From contig JAMWBK010000009.1 in NCBI GenBank assembly GCA_029953675.1, forward strand, positions 1,550,001-1,614,000: a stretch of DNA of 64,000 bases, in the 5' to 3' direction. Below, piece by piece: positions 33,639 through 45,710 of the stretch (positions within the stretch are counted from its first letter, which is position 1; every line of letters starts with the position of its first letter). Origin of the DNA: Rhodosorus marinus (lineage: Eukaryota > Rhodophyta > Stylonematophyceae > Stylonematales > Stylonemataceae). The notes beneath the pieces were generated by a model that searched no databases, had not been told where the DNA came from, and was given only the letters and a program-made list of their open reading frames with translations. A program made the position numbers and the translations under genes.

Positions 33639-34540
33639 TTCTGCAAAATCACATGAACTTCAAAACAAAAAAGCCCCCCTCACCTCACCCACCCCACCCC
33701 AAAAGCTTCAGATAATTCACAAAACCTAACTAAAACAGGACTCTATTAATGAGATACCTTAGTTCCTTAAAATCATGTCCAAATCTTTCATCCTTACTCA
33801 ATGATTCATCCCCAACCTCCCCCACCCCACTCTCCATCGAACTCTACTCCTTGCAACCCTTCCCCGTTTCTCCAAATTATTTTTGGATACCGACCGATGT
33901 CCACTACCCATTAATTTTTCTTGAAAATATTAATTTCGATATGTCAATTGATGAAAATGGCGTCAAAAAAAGAGGATTTGAAAAAAGAATATTTTTGATC
34001 GTAGACAGTCTGTCTAAGCCGTAGGACAGACTGTCCTCTAAGTTGATCGACTGGAGCAGGATAAGTTTGTGTCTATGTGGTCTGATTTCTTCTTGTATGA
34101 AGAGACGAGAAGCTGAGCTTTGGATGAGAGTGAACGAAAATTCGTTTTCGGACCTCCTCCCTCCCCCTGCCGGCTGGCAATTAGGCAGTTGCTGAAACGT
34201 ATGGTGGCCTTTGCCCTTTTGGCCTCTTGTTGTCGATTATCCTCGGAACATTTTGCTTAGTGTGATGATTCGTCTCGTCATCGCTTTGCTTGCCGCAAGA
34301 AAGCAGATTTATCAGCGAAGAGCATCACCTTCCCAACAAACCCTGAAAGGATCTCGTTGAGGTAGGTCAGGTAGTGCCTTCCAGCATACGACGTGGAATG
34401 TGTTCGAAGAGGAAGAAGACGTTGCCGCTCTTGTTGATGTTGAAAAGGCATGCTTTCTTGGCTTTGTTGTGATGGTTCCTCAAAGGGATTAGATAATCCA
34501 GATTGTGCCGCCTTCGGTGATTTTTTGTTTCTCTTTATCG
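33639..34540. other. Divergent intergenic region with a hairpin
   Basis: This separates the starts of SDH1 and the RWD-domain gene. A perfect 11-bp inverted repeat with a 10-base spacer lies at 34004-34035. A 91-codon plus frame at 33749-34024 has no domain. Several CCCCACCC-type words occur near 33680-33840. Confidence 0.5.
34004..34035. repeat. 11-bp inverted repeat, 10-base spacer
   Basis: The arms 34004-34014 and 34025-34035 are exact reverse complements. It is intergenic, about 370 bases from the SDH1 start and 500 from the RWD gene. It resembles the other short-loop hairpins in this window in size, not in sequence. Confidence 0.85.
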
Positions 34541-35295
34541 ATGGACTTCAAAGAGGAGCAGTCGCAGGAAGTGGAAGCTCTTGAGGCAATTTTTCCAACC
34601 GAGTTCAGCGTGTTTTCTGCTGATGAGAGTTCTGGAGGCCGTGAGAGATACCAGCTGTTAATAGAAGATGAAGAATCCGGATCTAGTTTTGTACTGGAGT
34701 TTTCCTATCCTGTGGGTTACCCGGAGGAGCCTCCGAACTTAAACTTACAAGCTGTGAATGGTTTGACTTCATCCAAGCGAGTTGCTCTTCTTGAGCACCT
34801 GAAGGAGGAAGCGCAGAATCAAGTGGGATCCGCTATGATACTCTCCCTCCATTCTATTGCAAAAGAGTGGACAGCCGACAACGCCGGAGCTGCAGGAGCA
34901 GATGAGGAAACTCCGTTCCGCAAACAAGCAGAGGAGACAGTATTTGAAACCCGGGACGAGGAAGAGGAGGCCAAAGCGGCGATGAAAGAGAAGATGATGG
35001 TAAGCAGTACTAGCGTTTACTAAGGAGATGATTCAGCCTTTTGACACACCTCTTATGTTCGTGGAAATAGTTTCACGGAACACCAGTCACCGTTGAATCG
35101 TTTCAAGTGTGGTCTGAAAAGTTTGAAGACGAGAACAGGAAAGCGAATGAAAAGCTGGTTGTGGAGCAGCGCAACGATCCCAAACGACTAACTGGGAGAC
35201 AACTGTTTGAGCGGAACGTCGCGGTCGTCACAGAAGACAGCGAATCGTTTTGGGAGATGGAGGCTGACCAATTTGACGAGGAGGAGTTTGAATAG
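34541..35295 (+). CDS. RWD-domain protein of the RWDD1/Gir2 (DFRP2) family
   Basis: This is a small acidic protein whose relatives bind and stabilise DRG-type GTPases and touch Gcn1 on ribosomes. Exons are 34541-34999 and 35071-35295 (phase 0), giving about 227 residues. The RWD domain covers residues 1-115, with EVEALEAIFPTEF at the start and the YPxxxP signature as YPVGYPEEPPNL. An acidic helical linker follows (about 130-152). The C-terminal segment FHGTPVTVESFQVWSEKF and LTGRQLFE is the DRG-binding DFRP domain, specific for this family. Length and order match the animal and fungal members. It sits between SDH1 (divergent) and a mitochondrial carrier, with no obvious functional link. Confidence 0.9.
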
Positions 35296-36558
35296 GGATA
35301 ACTTGCTTTCTGAAATGTCTCTAGGGTAGATAGTGCTGTTCGCGCACAGATCAAGGAAAGGGCAGGTCGCATGCAGAGAATCCCAAGCGGCACCCCGGTG
35401 GTCCAATCCCAGCAGCTGGTATTGTAGGAGGGCCAAAACTTTTCCGATTGACAGTGGAGACCGCCCGTACTCATCTTGTGTGAACTGTAAATATGATCGC
35501 ATCTCCAGTTTTGACGATCTCCGAGTGGCTAGCGTGAAGAAAGGGGGAACGGCCCGTCCGGTGCTCAACCTTGGAAGATACCAAAGGCTTTTTTGTCTAC
35601 ACCAACCTCCGAGCTTGAAGGCAACCAAAAAGGAAAGAATGAAGTTGAGTTCATAGTATAATACTGAGGTGTTCTTGAGTTCAGTCCAGTTCTACTTATC
35701 GGCTGTTTCCGGGAGTATCCACCGGAGCGTGTTGGCTAACTAGCTTGATTCTTCTCCAGGGATTTGGGACAGGAAATCCTCGGGATTCAGTAAAACCTAG
35801 AATTTTTCATTCATCAGATAACCTTCCGAAAAAGTCAATAAGAGCACCACCGCGGCCTTGCCCGCGACTCCTTCCCATCCAAACGTCTTTGAAAAGTATA
35901 TGCTTATTTTCATTAAAAATCCGCACCCCCAAAAATTTCTTTACGACCATACTTCTCCTCATAATAAATACGTCTATTACAAAGGAATAACAGGAAAACC
36001 TAAGAACACCCCCAAAATATTCATAAAAACAAAAAAGCCAGAATTTTCTATATTAAATAAAATCAACATACAAAACAAAAATTATTATTTATACATGAAA
36101 ATCCATATACCGATTCTCTATAAAGAAAAAATAAATAGATGATCATTGTATTTTTATTAATAATATATAATATATTATCAGGTTTATTATGAATAATTTA
36201 GCCGGTAAGATCGCCGTTTTATACTTTTCCCTAGTAATCCTCTAATCTCGGAGTTTTCGGAGGTCGGAGCTAAACATTGTTCGGGCGGTGGTCGGTGAGG
36301 GGCCATTGGGATTGGGATTGGGATTGGGAATTGGGGTTTGAGGACTTGGTAGGGTACTCAAACCCAGTGAGTAGACATTCTTTGAACTGGTCGGGGAGGA
36401 AGGTTTAAGATACAATATCATGTAGAGGGTTTGGGACTGAGAGACGGTCGTTTGTGGTAGTTCTTATGGTAGATTTTAGGTAGTGGTTTCCGTGACTTCT
36501 TGTTAGTCTTCTGGGTTACAGGAGGGGGGGGGGGAGGGAAGGCTCGGGTTTTTAAGCA
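35296..36558. other. Intergenic region, AT-rich
   Basis: This spacer lies between the RWD-domain gene and the carrier gene. The segment 35880-36180 is very AT-rich, and its open frame of about 94 codons is low-complexity Lys/Asn/Ile, so chance is likely. A short (ATTGGG)4 run lies at 36305-36328. No other feature is seen. Confidence 0.5.
36305..36328 (+). repeat. (ATTGGG)4 microsatellite
   Basis: Four exact 6-base units are followed by a degenerate fifth. They lie about 230 bases before the carrier ATG. The word resembles G-rich telomere repeats, but the array is far too short to be a telomere. Confidence 0.85.
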
Positions 36559-37913
36559 ATGGCGAATGTGGCAGAAGGTGGACAAAAGCTGGTGAATCCA
36601 GTGGAATTTTTGGTCGAGGCGGTAAAAACGTTTCAGCGGGTGATGGTGAACTCTCAGGACCATGTCATTGCCGCAGCTGTAGCTCGTGCGGCTTCGATTG
36701 CTGCCATGTTTCCCGTTGATACGCTCAAGACTAGACTGCAGGTGCGTCTGTGATCGCGAGCTTCCATGTTAGCTCTATCCTGGCGCATTACGTCTCTCTG
36801 TTCTTTCTAGTTCTCATTCTTTTGTTATTGATTCACTGTGTATTAGGCTTCGACAGGACAGATGAAGAATCCGCTTACGGTGATTTTCTCTGAGGGAAAC
36901 CCTTACAGGGGACTGCTTCCGTCGCTAGCGGGACAGACCCCGTATGGTATGCTCGTGTTCGGCTCGTACCAAGTATATAAGGAAATGTTTCAGGACTTCT
37001 TCCCTCAGTTGGGAGATCGTACGAGAATTGTTCTCGCAGCTGTTTTCGGAGACATCACGGGATCGTTATGGCTATGCCCGAGCGAGGTAGGACTCAATCG
37101 AAAGGAACGTGTTCGTTCGTTCGTTTCGCATTGACAAGGTTCTTTTCAGAACCAGAATCTAAGCACGTTTCTGGCTTCATTCATCTTGCAGGTAATCAAG
37201 CAGCAGCAGCAGAGCGGACTGTATTCTTCCTTCATGTCCGCGATTCGCGGCACAGTCAACCAGTCAGGGGTGGCCGGACTCTACAAGGGCTATACTGGTT
37301 TAGTTGTTCGTGACGTTCCTTTCCGAGTGATACAGCTCGTTATGTACGAAGAGTGCAAGAAGTTTTGGAAGGAGAGGAAGAAGCGGGAGACGAACGACAT
37401 TGAAAACCTTGTCCTGGGTGCAGTTGCGGTAGGTTCCGGGACGAAGAACCTTGCACGTCACTGAATTAGAGAAAGTTCTCAGAAGAACGTCTGGATTCAT
37501 ATCGATGCTAACACGCAGGGTATGGTTGGAGGGGCTGCCACGACCCCGCTGGATGTGGTGAAGACCCGATTAATGACTCAGAGCTCAACTAGGACTTACA
37601 AAGGGGCGCTGGACTGTGTGAGACAGACCGTACAAGCTGAGGGTATTCCCGGACTTTTCCGAGGAGTTGGGCCGAGGGTATGCTCCTATGTGAAGACTCA
37701 GACTAGAGGCCCTTATGGAATGTGTCTGACAAGTTCCTTCACCGATTTTCATAGGTTGTGTTGATCGCGCCCAGTTGTGCCATTTTCTTCGTTGCTTATG
37801 AAGCCACGATCAGAGCTCTCAAGCGTCGAAGTGCAGCACAGAAGAATGCTTCGTTCTCCCCAGTTAATTCTGCGAGACGAAGCCGTGGCTACCAGGCTCC
37901 AGCGCCTTGTTGA
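36559..37913 (+). CDS. Mitochondrial carrier, probably S-adenosylmethionine type
   Basis: This is a six-helix solute carrier of the inner mitochondrial (or plastid) membrane. Exons are 36559-36741, 36847-37086, 37192-37428, 37519-37677 and 37755-37913, all phase 0, giving about 325 residues. The three signature repeats read FPVDTLKTRLQ, CPSEVIKQQQQSG and TPLDVVKTRLMTQ. The odd PSEVIKQ form of the second repeat, plus GVGPRVVLIAPSCAIFFVAYE in the last helix, points to the SAM carrier group (SAMC, SLC25A26, Pet8). Related mitoferrin-like carriers cannot be excluded. The C-terminal tail of about 30 residues is basic. A SAM carrier would supply methyl groups for ubiquinone synthesis, but this link is only inferred. 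Confidence 0.8.
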
Positions 37914-38929
37914 TTGCAATGGGTTTTGAAAACTCCGTAGGCCATCGCGCTAGGACCGAGTGCGAAAAGATGCCAGGTTCGGGTCTGGACTCCGCTTGGA
38001 ACTGCCGATGCGATACCATCTCGAAGGTCTTTACATTCCAGGCGCTTTGTGGATTTCACTGCGGGACACCAGCAGCTTGTCCAGGTCATGGTCCGTCACA
38101 AATCAATGCGGTTCCATTCACGCGCATCACACAGCCTGTCTTAACCTTCTTTTCACTCTGATCCTGTTTTTGTCGGATGCTGTAGCATAAGATCTCAGCT
38201 TAGAAGAATTGAACAACAGGAACAGAACTTTTTCCCCTGCGTACCGCACGAGCTTATTGGAAACGAGTTGGTCATGGAAGCCATGGTGATGCCCTTTACC
38301 TTGGGTGCCCACCACCATTCACGCTGAGGCATATTTAAGTAGCTTCAAACTAGGACCCTATAAATTCTACAACCAATCAAACTATTTTATCTTTTGGGAC
38401 AAATTGTGTCATAATTGATCAGAGCAAGAAACATAATTATGAACATGACTATGTGGATTTTAAGACATGTCCAATCTTGATGGAGTCAAATCTAGAACTC
38501 GTATTGATATTTATTACCGAAAAAAGTTTCTATTCCGAAACTGATCCTATTCAGGACATAATTTTGTTTCTTTGTCGCAAATAGTTCTCTTCTCTTTAGT
38601 ACTTAATATTATTTCTACCTGGTACTATCACCTATGGCGGGGATGAAACGGTTCCCGGATTGTGTGAACCTTGCTTTGTCTGACTTCTAGTCCAATGTCG
38701 TCCACATCCATGCCCTCACCTACGCCCTGGTTAGATAATCTTGACCTACGTCGTTCTTTATCGCCTGGCAGCTTCTCCCGAAAGGAGAGGAAGGTGTGCA
38801 GCGTCCTCAGCGGATCATCTTGCGGGATCCTACTCAGGAGGATGAATGATTGTAGCCGACGATGGGGTTGAGGTTCTGCCTGTATTTTTTTCTATTGTGA
38901 TCTTTATGAGGTCTTTATAGGTTAATTAG
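37914..38929. other. Intergenic region, no supported gene
   Basis: This spacer lies between the carrier and SRP68, both on the plus strand. Short frames at 37889-38190 on both strands have no domains. The stretch 38340-38620 is AT-rich. The last 60 bases before SRP68 look like a leader and contain an ATAG close to the start. Confidence 0.5.
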
Positions 38930-41611
38930 ATGGAGACAGAAGACTTCAAGCTTGCTCCAGCTATGGATGCAGGCGAGGATGCATCGGAGGTCAAAGGCGA
39001 TGATATTGTAACAGAGTTTGAACGATTTGATCTTCCGCTTCTGGAGGTACGTAGCTTAACTTTGGTTTCCTGCAGATGTTTTTGGATTATTTCGAAGTCT
39101 CCATTTACTTTGCTGGTTTCTGTTGTCAAAGTCTATCTGGGTTTTGGATATCTGAGCTGTTTGTCGTTCTTCTCGACTGCATGGGTGTATAGATGGTGAG
39201 ATCTGAGCATCTATCGAATGACATTAAGAATGGAAGCTATGTGAGGTACCATAGGCATTGTTCTAACAAACTAAGGCGTCTGAGAAAGAACTTGAAGTTG
39301 GCACATGGCCGTGGGAAAACTTTTCAGAAGAAGCCTTTGACCGTGGAGCTAGCGCAGAAGGACCCTCGGCATCTTGTCCTTCTACTTTTCAGCGCAGAGC
39401 GGGCATGGAGCAATGCCATGGTTATTAAGGAAGACCGCAGGAGAAGGAGATACATTGGGCGTCGCTTCATGAAGGCTGCAAAGCTTGCGGAGCGACTAGC
39501 CGAGTTCTCGCGTGAACTAGGAGAAGACAAGACAACGCTGGAGGCCGATGCGTACTCATCATGGATGTCTGCTATATCGCTTCTTGAGCGTGAGCGGTTG
39601 GAGGAGTCCTTGGAGAGCTTCAAGAAGGCGCAACTTCTGTTTGAGGGTATGAAAAGCTTCCCTCGCGTCTACCTCGTCAGCAACTCACGATTTCCCTACT
39701 ACCCAGGTTTGGCGACCGCGTTCGGAGCTCAGAGTACGCTCTATAGGGAACGTTTGGAGGAACTTGAACCGTCAATCGCGTTCTGTCGGTACAGCATTGC
39801 TCGGCAGAAGGGTGAGGATCCTACGTCAATGATGAATGCAGCCTCACCTAGGTACAGAAAGATCAGCTCAGTCGATCCCCCTGAAACAGTACTCAAGTCC
39901 CATTGCACCTTGTTCTAAGCAAAACGTGTTTGTTGAATAATCCCGAACTTTGAGAGCAGGGTGGATAACTTGGTTGCAGCAAAAATCGACGCAGCTCTGT
40001 CGGAATCGCGAAAAGTGCAAGCCGAGAGCTTTGGATCCGTGGATTGGTGCGGCAGGAATATTCCTATTAGGACTGAAAAGGTAAACAGAGAGCACGCTGA
40101 GTGTTTTCTAGCGCAATGCCCGCGAGCTGATCATAAAGGGTACGTCTTGCTTCGTTGGATGCTATTCGAAACAGGTTGGAGAAGGAATACTGCTCGCGCG
40201 TGAGGCTGTTCATACAATGGAACAAGAATCTGACTTTGACAAGAAGGCGGCGCTGTACGACAAAATATTCATTGCGTACAACGATGTTTCTCGAACCGTA
40301 GGGCAAATTCTCCAGCTGCTTCCGTTGGACTTTTTTGGTCTCTAAGAGCGAATATGAGTTGCGCTCTTCACCCTGTTCCCAGGTTTCGAAGCAGAGATCG
40401 GAAATCACTGCTGCTGCGGAAAAAGAAACGCTTTCTCAAATCGCCGAGCAACACCTGCAAGAGCTGGATCTGATCTCACAGTACATCAAACACTCTCGAT
40501 TGAGGTACTAGAACATACTCGCCTCGAATTTCCTTCGCTTGTATTCCGCGACCAACGCACGCTTTGTTGTATCTTCGAACTACGTCAGGCAAACTATTGC
40601 ACGAAACTTGCTTCTTGTTGAGAAACACATTGAAGCGAACTCCAAACCCGACGACTTGGTGAGGCTATATGAGAACCTTCGACAGAATTGTCAAGAGATA
40701 CTGGACCTCGATGGGATTCTGTCAGATCCAAAATCTCGAGATATGACGCAAGCAGAGATCCGAAAGTTCGAAGCAAGTCGATGTTTTTGGCTCGCGAAGA
40801 GCTACAAGAGCCAGCACCGGTGGTCGGAGTCAATTCTGCTCTTTAAGCGAGCGGAGGTGCTTCTGAACGATGCTTATGCTGAGGGCGAGTCAGTCGGTGA
40901 TCCGAAGAAATCGGATTTGGCTGAGATGGTCAAGGAATCGATCAGGTTGAGAGCCATGGCCCACGCACAGGTGAGCCTTGTGGACGACGAGCCGGTTCCA
41001 ATCACGCCGTTCATTCTGCTTGTCTCTGCTCTTTACTAGCGACGCACTTGCCCTGCTCAAATTGCATAGGGAGTTTTGGAGAATCTCAAGCTGGACAAGA
41101 GCTTCAAGGAAGGAATGCAACTGACAGAAACTGGAAGAAAGAGGACAGTGCTATCTGGAGATGAAAGGTTTGAAAGCGTCATTAGGGTATGTCAAAGTCC
41201 CATAAGATGTTAGCCGGTTTTTCTTCCTCCTCTCTGTGGAGGACAAAAATTAAGGCACTTGGCTTGGAGGCATCCACCTGACGATCATTCCGCTCATGTC
41301 GTGATTAGGTGATTTCCGATAAGGATATAGCAGGAACGATTTGCGAGATGCCTCCGTCGCTCACATCTACGCCATGCAAACCGGTCGCGTTCGATATTGC
41401 AGTCGATGGGGTACTACAAGCACGATGATAGTTTGGACATTCTTTCTTCGGTTTTGGTTGCTTACGTTCCTATGTTGGTCGCTACTCACTTTTCTAGGTG
41501 ACGGTCTCGGACGTGAAAGGTGTGGTCAAGTATCTTTCCGAAACAGATGGAAACGATGGAAGCGCGCCAAAGCGTGAGGGCACCGGATTCTCCAGATGGT
41601 TTCGTGGATAG
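38930..41611 (+). CDS. SRP68: Signal recognition particle subunit SRP68
   Basis: This protein binds the S domain of SRP RNA together with SRP72 and serves co-translational targeting to the ER. Ten exons: 38930-39046, 39193-39646, 39707-39851, 39960-40080, 40175-40297, 40383-40504, 40589-40970, 41070-41186, 41309-41410 and 41498-41611. They give about 598 residues with closing phases. The RNA-binding N-domain shows NGSYVRYHRHCSNKLRRLRKN, the family RYRxYCxxRLRRLRK block. Later blocks are ERLEELEPSIAFCRYSI, PDDLVRLYENLRQN and SRCFWLAKSYKSQHRWSESILLF. The PPSLTSTPCKPVAFDIA segment and the short C-terminal GFSRWFRG end are typical. Most of the protein is helical TPR-like. The length is normal for the family. 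Confidence 0.93.
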
Positions 41612-42880
41612 ATCCTGCGTGACAAACAAGTGGGTGACCAAGTTGATTCCTGTGTAAAGAAAGCAAACGAGAAAACGGGGTTCTCTCTAGGCTGTCGAAA
41701 GCCATCAACATGACATTTTGAAGAGTAAAGAACACCAGCGAGAAACGAGCTTCTCTCCAGAAAGCCGTCGGCATGACGTACCAGGTCGTTCCCCAACAAA
41801 TCGTACCTGTCCATGGTGGAGTGCCAAATCCTCCCGATTCGAACTTCGGCTGGATATCGACGTCAAGAATGCCTTTCTGTGAACAGCTTCAGTGTAGCAT
41901 CCATTGACATTCTTGTCCATCTTCATCATCGATACACCAAATCAAGACGCCGACGAGTTCGGGAGCGCTCAAATGCATTTCCTGCTCCACTGAACTTTGT
42001 ACGATGCTCTTCGAGGGTGTGAGTAAACCAGTATTGATCTCAGCACAACCAAAGCCCAGCAGAGCGAAGAAAATGGAAAGTTAACAACCACCGCATGGGC
42101 ATGGGCACGAATGTTCTTCTCTGGAAGAGATGTCCTCTCCTGCAGCATCTGCGCTGGACATGGAAATCCACACAATCTTGAAGCGTCCTTCTCACAAGCT
42201 AAATGATCCAGCTAGCTGAGAACGTAAGCGTTTGCATTTAAACAAGTTGAAGCTTCTTGCCCAAGAGCAAGAGAGCCTTGGGGGTCTTCCTCTGCGAGGA
42301 TAAATTTGACGGACATTGTTGAAAGCGTACTCGACAAAGGGCAGTTCACATGAAAATAGGACGTCCTTGTACTACAATCGCTTACGTACAGGACAAAACT
42401 ATCGACAAGCTAAGAACAGGGCCTCACCTAGAGAGGCTAGCCCTCAGTAAAGCTAGCGACAGAATATTTTTGGTCCGTAGAGCTCGTCTTGCTTAGCCCC
42501 TTAAAAAGGAAGATGTCTTCTGTCGGATCATACACCGATCGAGCACGAACGTTATCGAGTTGGAAACTAATTGAAGATATGCTCAAGTCTTTTGCTTTGT
42601 CCTGAAGGACTACGGTCGTGCTGAGCCTCGCTCTGAAGACGTTCTTCTTGCTGAGGCGATGCCGAAGAACTCTTAACAGTGTTTGGAGACAATGGAAAAG
42701 TGTCTGTTTTTCATATCGTTTGGAGAGGGTAAAAGTCGGATGAAGAGGATGACCAAGGCGGAATGGACTGAGATTTTCGGGGTTTTGCGTTGAGGGAAGA
42801 CTGGCGCTTTGAAGGTCAAGAGAACCTTTTTTTGGGGGCGGAGCGGTTGAGCTGGTTCCAGGAGCTGTTTTTTGTTAAGT
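41612..42880. other. Intergenic region, no supported gene
   Basis: This spacer lies between SRP68 and the TAF4-like gene. Overlapping frames of 70-106 codons on both strands (41494-42175) have no recognised domain. One ten-residue match to a reverse-transcriptase motif near 41850 was judged chance. The last 200 bases are GT-rich and look like a leader. Confidence 0.45.
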
Positions 42881-44922
42881 ATGACAGGAGGCGTGCCCTC
42901 GAGTCAACAGGGAGGAGCGAGTAGTGGGCAGCCGGTGCGTTCTTTTGAGATGAGAATTGCTTTCGTTTTGTGAATTGCGACTCATCTGCCGTTTTCTCTT
43001 TTGGTCCATTGGAATAGACTCAGAAAGCAAAAAATCAAGGTGCTCAGGTTGTGGAAAAGTTTTACAAGTATATCTATCGGCAACTTGAGTTACTCAAGAA
43101 TGAGCCCGATCTGAAGGAGAAGCTCGGGTTGTTTGAGGCTGAGTAAGTTCGTACATGGAGTGTTCGTTTCTCCACTTGAAATCAAGATCGAGAATTTGTG
43201 GATGCCCTGGACATCCCTGTTGCTCACTATTATTCCATGTGGAATACTGTTCTGTTTTTCTGTTTTTTCTAGGAAGAACGGGTACCTTGCGAGGGCCGAT
43301 GCTGGTGAACTGAGCACAACGATCGTCAGCGATATTACGAAGAAAGCAGTGGAGGTATGTCCTCAAGCTTCAGGGAGAAATTTTCGTGAAGAGCTGAAAA
43401 CTCTGCACCGAAAAAAGACCGCAAAAGCCCAGCAGCAAGGGAAAGCAGCTGGCCAGACTGCGAAACCACCACCTCAAAAGCGAGCAGCCCCTGCAGCACC
43501 ACAGAAAGGCGCAGAGCCCGTTGCGAAGAAGGCCAAGGTCGAGGGTGCAGGACCGAAAACTGCGGTCAAGGGTGGTGCGAGCGGAAAACGAGGAGCGACT
43601 TCGGCGAAGAAGGAGGCGACTCCCTCATTACATGCGGACTCGAAAGCTAAAACTGGGGCGCAAGATCAGCAACAGCCAAATCAGGCACCTCCTGCCAAAG
43701 CCACAACACCATCGTCGAAAGCTGGTATTTCACCAGGAAAACCAGGAACAACCCAGAAACCAGGTGCCAGGCCGCCCCTGCCGGGGAATCAAAAAGCGGC
43801 AGAAGGTATCTTCAACTTTTCCCTGGCTGTAACTCGGACTGTGCATGAACTGATCATATCCTCGCCTTGCTCGAAAAACTAGCTCCGAAACGACAAGAGC
43901 AGCGCAAGCAAGCAAGTGCAAGAAAGGACGTTCTTGACGTGGTGTCATCTGCAGCGGATGTGGTAAAAGCTGCGGGAATTGATGTCGATGGAGAGGAAGA
44001 ATTGCTTGGCCTCGATGGACTGGATGAAGAAGAGAATATCGACAATACCGTATGAAGACCATAGCACACTTCTGCTGGGTTTCTTTTCTGTCTTTGTCTT
44101 GATATCAGTCCTGATGAAACGATGTGTTGCTTTTTCCACAGATCCAAGAGACTGAGCTCTTAACCCGCTCTGTACTCCAGAGTAAACTTAAGAGCATAGC
44201 TTCTCGATACTCACTGGGCTCTGTGAACCGCGACTGCATCGAGTTCCTGTCCCTAGCGGTGCGAACCAGGTTGAGCAATTTCATGGATTCGTATATTAAA
44301 GTGAAGAGGCATCAGAAACAAGGCGTAGGATTGGGCTGGACAGAAGAACAGGTTTGCGTTAGGCACAGCCGCGGCTTTTAACAAAACTTTGAGTGATTGC
44401 TGGGGCGATTGCTGGTTCTAACGTCTCTCTTGCGGTGAACAATGTCACGCAGATTGTTCCCGTTGGTAAACCAGTCCGAGATGAGCTAAAAAAGAGACGG
44501 ATTGCCGGTCCAAAGGGGGACGATGGTCACACATCAACGAGAGGAACCGAACTAAGAAACTGTCTTTTTGTTGTTGACCACAGCGAGAAGGACTCCACGC
44601 TTGTTGCCCAGGTAAGAACCGTCCAAACTCTGATAACGACGGCGTTCCTTATCCAACCCGACGCGGCTAATGAATTGCTTCCTCTCTGCGCAGTCCGTTC
44701 GGTGGTTTGCTAGGCTATATGAGGTTGACCAGATCGCTGATTAGCTAATGTACCAGAATTCTGCACTGACTCGAAATACTAACAAGATCATGACATGTTT
44801 CCAAGCACGCCTTTTGACGATTTCAAATCGCGACATCCATTTCAGGGATTCAACACGAAGACCTAGTCGTGATGGCAACAGTTCATCAGCAAAGGGATCG
44901 AATCGAAACTTGTCACCGGTGA
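42881..44922 (+). CDS. TFIID subunit TAF4-like protein
   Basis: This is probably the TAF4 subunit of the general transcription factor TFIID. Clear exons are 42881-42934, 43018-43142, 43273-43805, 43883-44049, 44142-44351 and 44453-44611. A last exon at 44846-44922 ends HQQRDRIETCHR. The N-terminal half has a Tyr-rich helix (VEKFYKYIYRQLELLKN) and then a basic, Lys/Ala/Pro/Gln-rich low-complexity stretch of about 150 residues. The TAF4 histone-fold region reads LTRSVLQSKLKSIASRYSL and DCIEFLSLAVRTRLSNFMD. The C-terminal DLVVMATVHQQRDRIETCHR resembles the family end RVNLRDLIFCLENERETSHS. The exon before 44846 ends in the wrong phase, so a small linking exon or another splice site between 44612 and 44845 was missed. 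The central poly-Gln region of animal TAF4 is absent. Confidence 0.65.
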
Positions 44923-45710
44923 CTGCTGTCCCGCTGCCCCAATGTTTTATAACACCCCTGGTTTGAGGCTCACCTTCATGAGAACTGTCAATCGAAGAAG
45001 ATTGTTCGTAGCAAACCCACAGGGACGTTTCTAGAGACGCTCTGTCTGCCAAAACCAGTTTAATGTTTTCTGTCCCTTGCTCTCGCTTCCACACGTCACA
45101 ACGGGGACGTCGTTCATCGCCGAATTGTAGAGGCTCTATACGCGTGCACTCTCGTTCTTTGCGCAGAGCACCTACGTAGTCTCAAGGCGCAAGTCGTAGT
45201 ACACATGCCACCTGCTTCTTCACAAGCTCACCGTTCAGAAACGGACTAGTGGATAGCGCTCTATTCGATACTGCGAAAAGAAAAGCAATTTTCATATGGA
45301 AATTGGTTGCCTTGAACGGAATGGATTAAGCTGAGGATAACTTGTCTTCATCAAGCTTCCCTAAGGCAGACCACAAACCTCGAACACTAGAACCTCGCGG
45401 CGGGTATTAATAGCTTCATTTCTTTCTGAAGGCATAGTGTGGAGGGAGAAAGGTAGTTCATAGTGCTCGATTCTTGTAGGAGATCTGTTGCTAAACCTTC
45501 GCGTCAGTCTCGAGCTTCTGAATGTGAAGATCGGGTTTGAACGTTGACCATGGATGGTCACTCTGTCTATTCTTAAGGCAGCTGCTGCATATGAAGCTTT
45601 ACTGAACTTTTCAGAAAGCGTTAGGATGAGAGATTGAAATTGTTCGAAGCCTTCACCGGTTTGTTCGAGGAAGTGTCTTAAGTTTGTGATTCTTAGAGAG
45701 TTAAGAGGGT
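44923..45710. other. Intergenic region, no supported gene
   Basis: This spacer lies between the TAF4-like gene and the small membrane protein. Frames at 44741-45094 (minus) and 45361-45561 (minus) have no domain. Nothing else was recognised. Confidence 0.5.

Noticed and set aside
36305-36328. Possible chromosome end
   Set aside because: Only four units, flanked by genes on both sides.
41850-41879. Ten residues (LDIDVKNAFL) resembling the copia reverse-transcriptase DVKNAFL motif
   Set aside because: The next codon is a stop, no YGLKQ or other RT block follows in any frame, and the upstream reading is unrelated. Probably chance.
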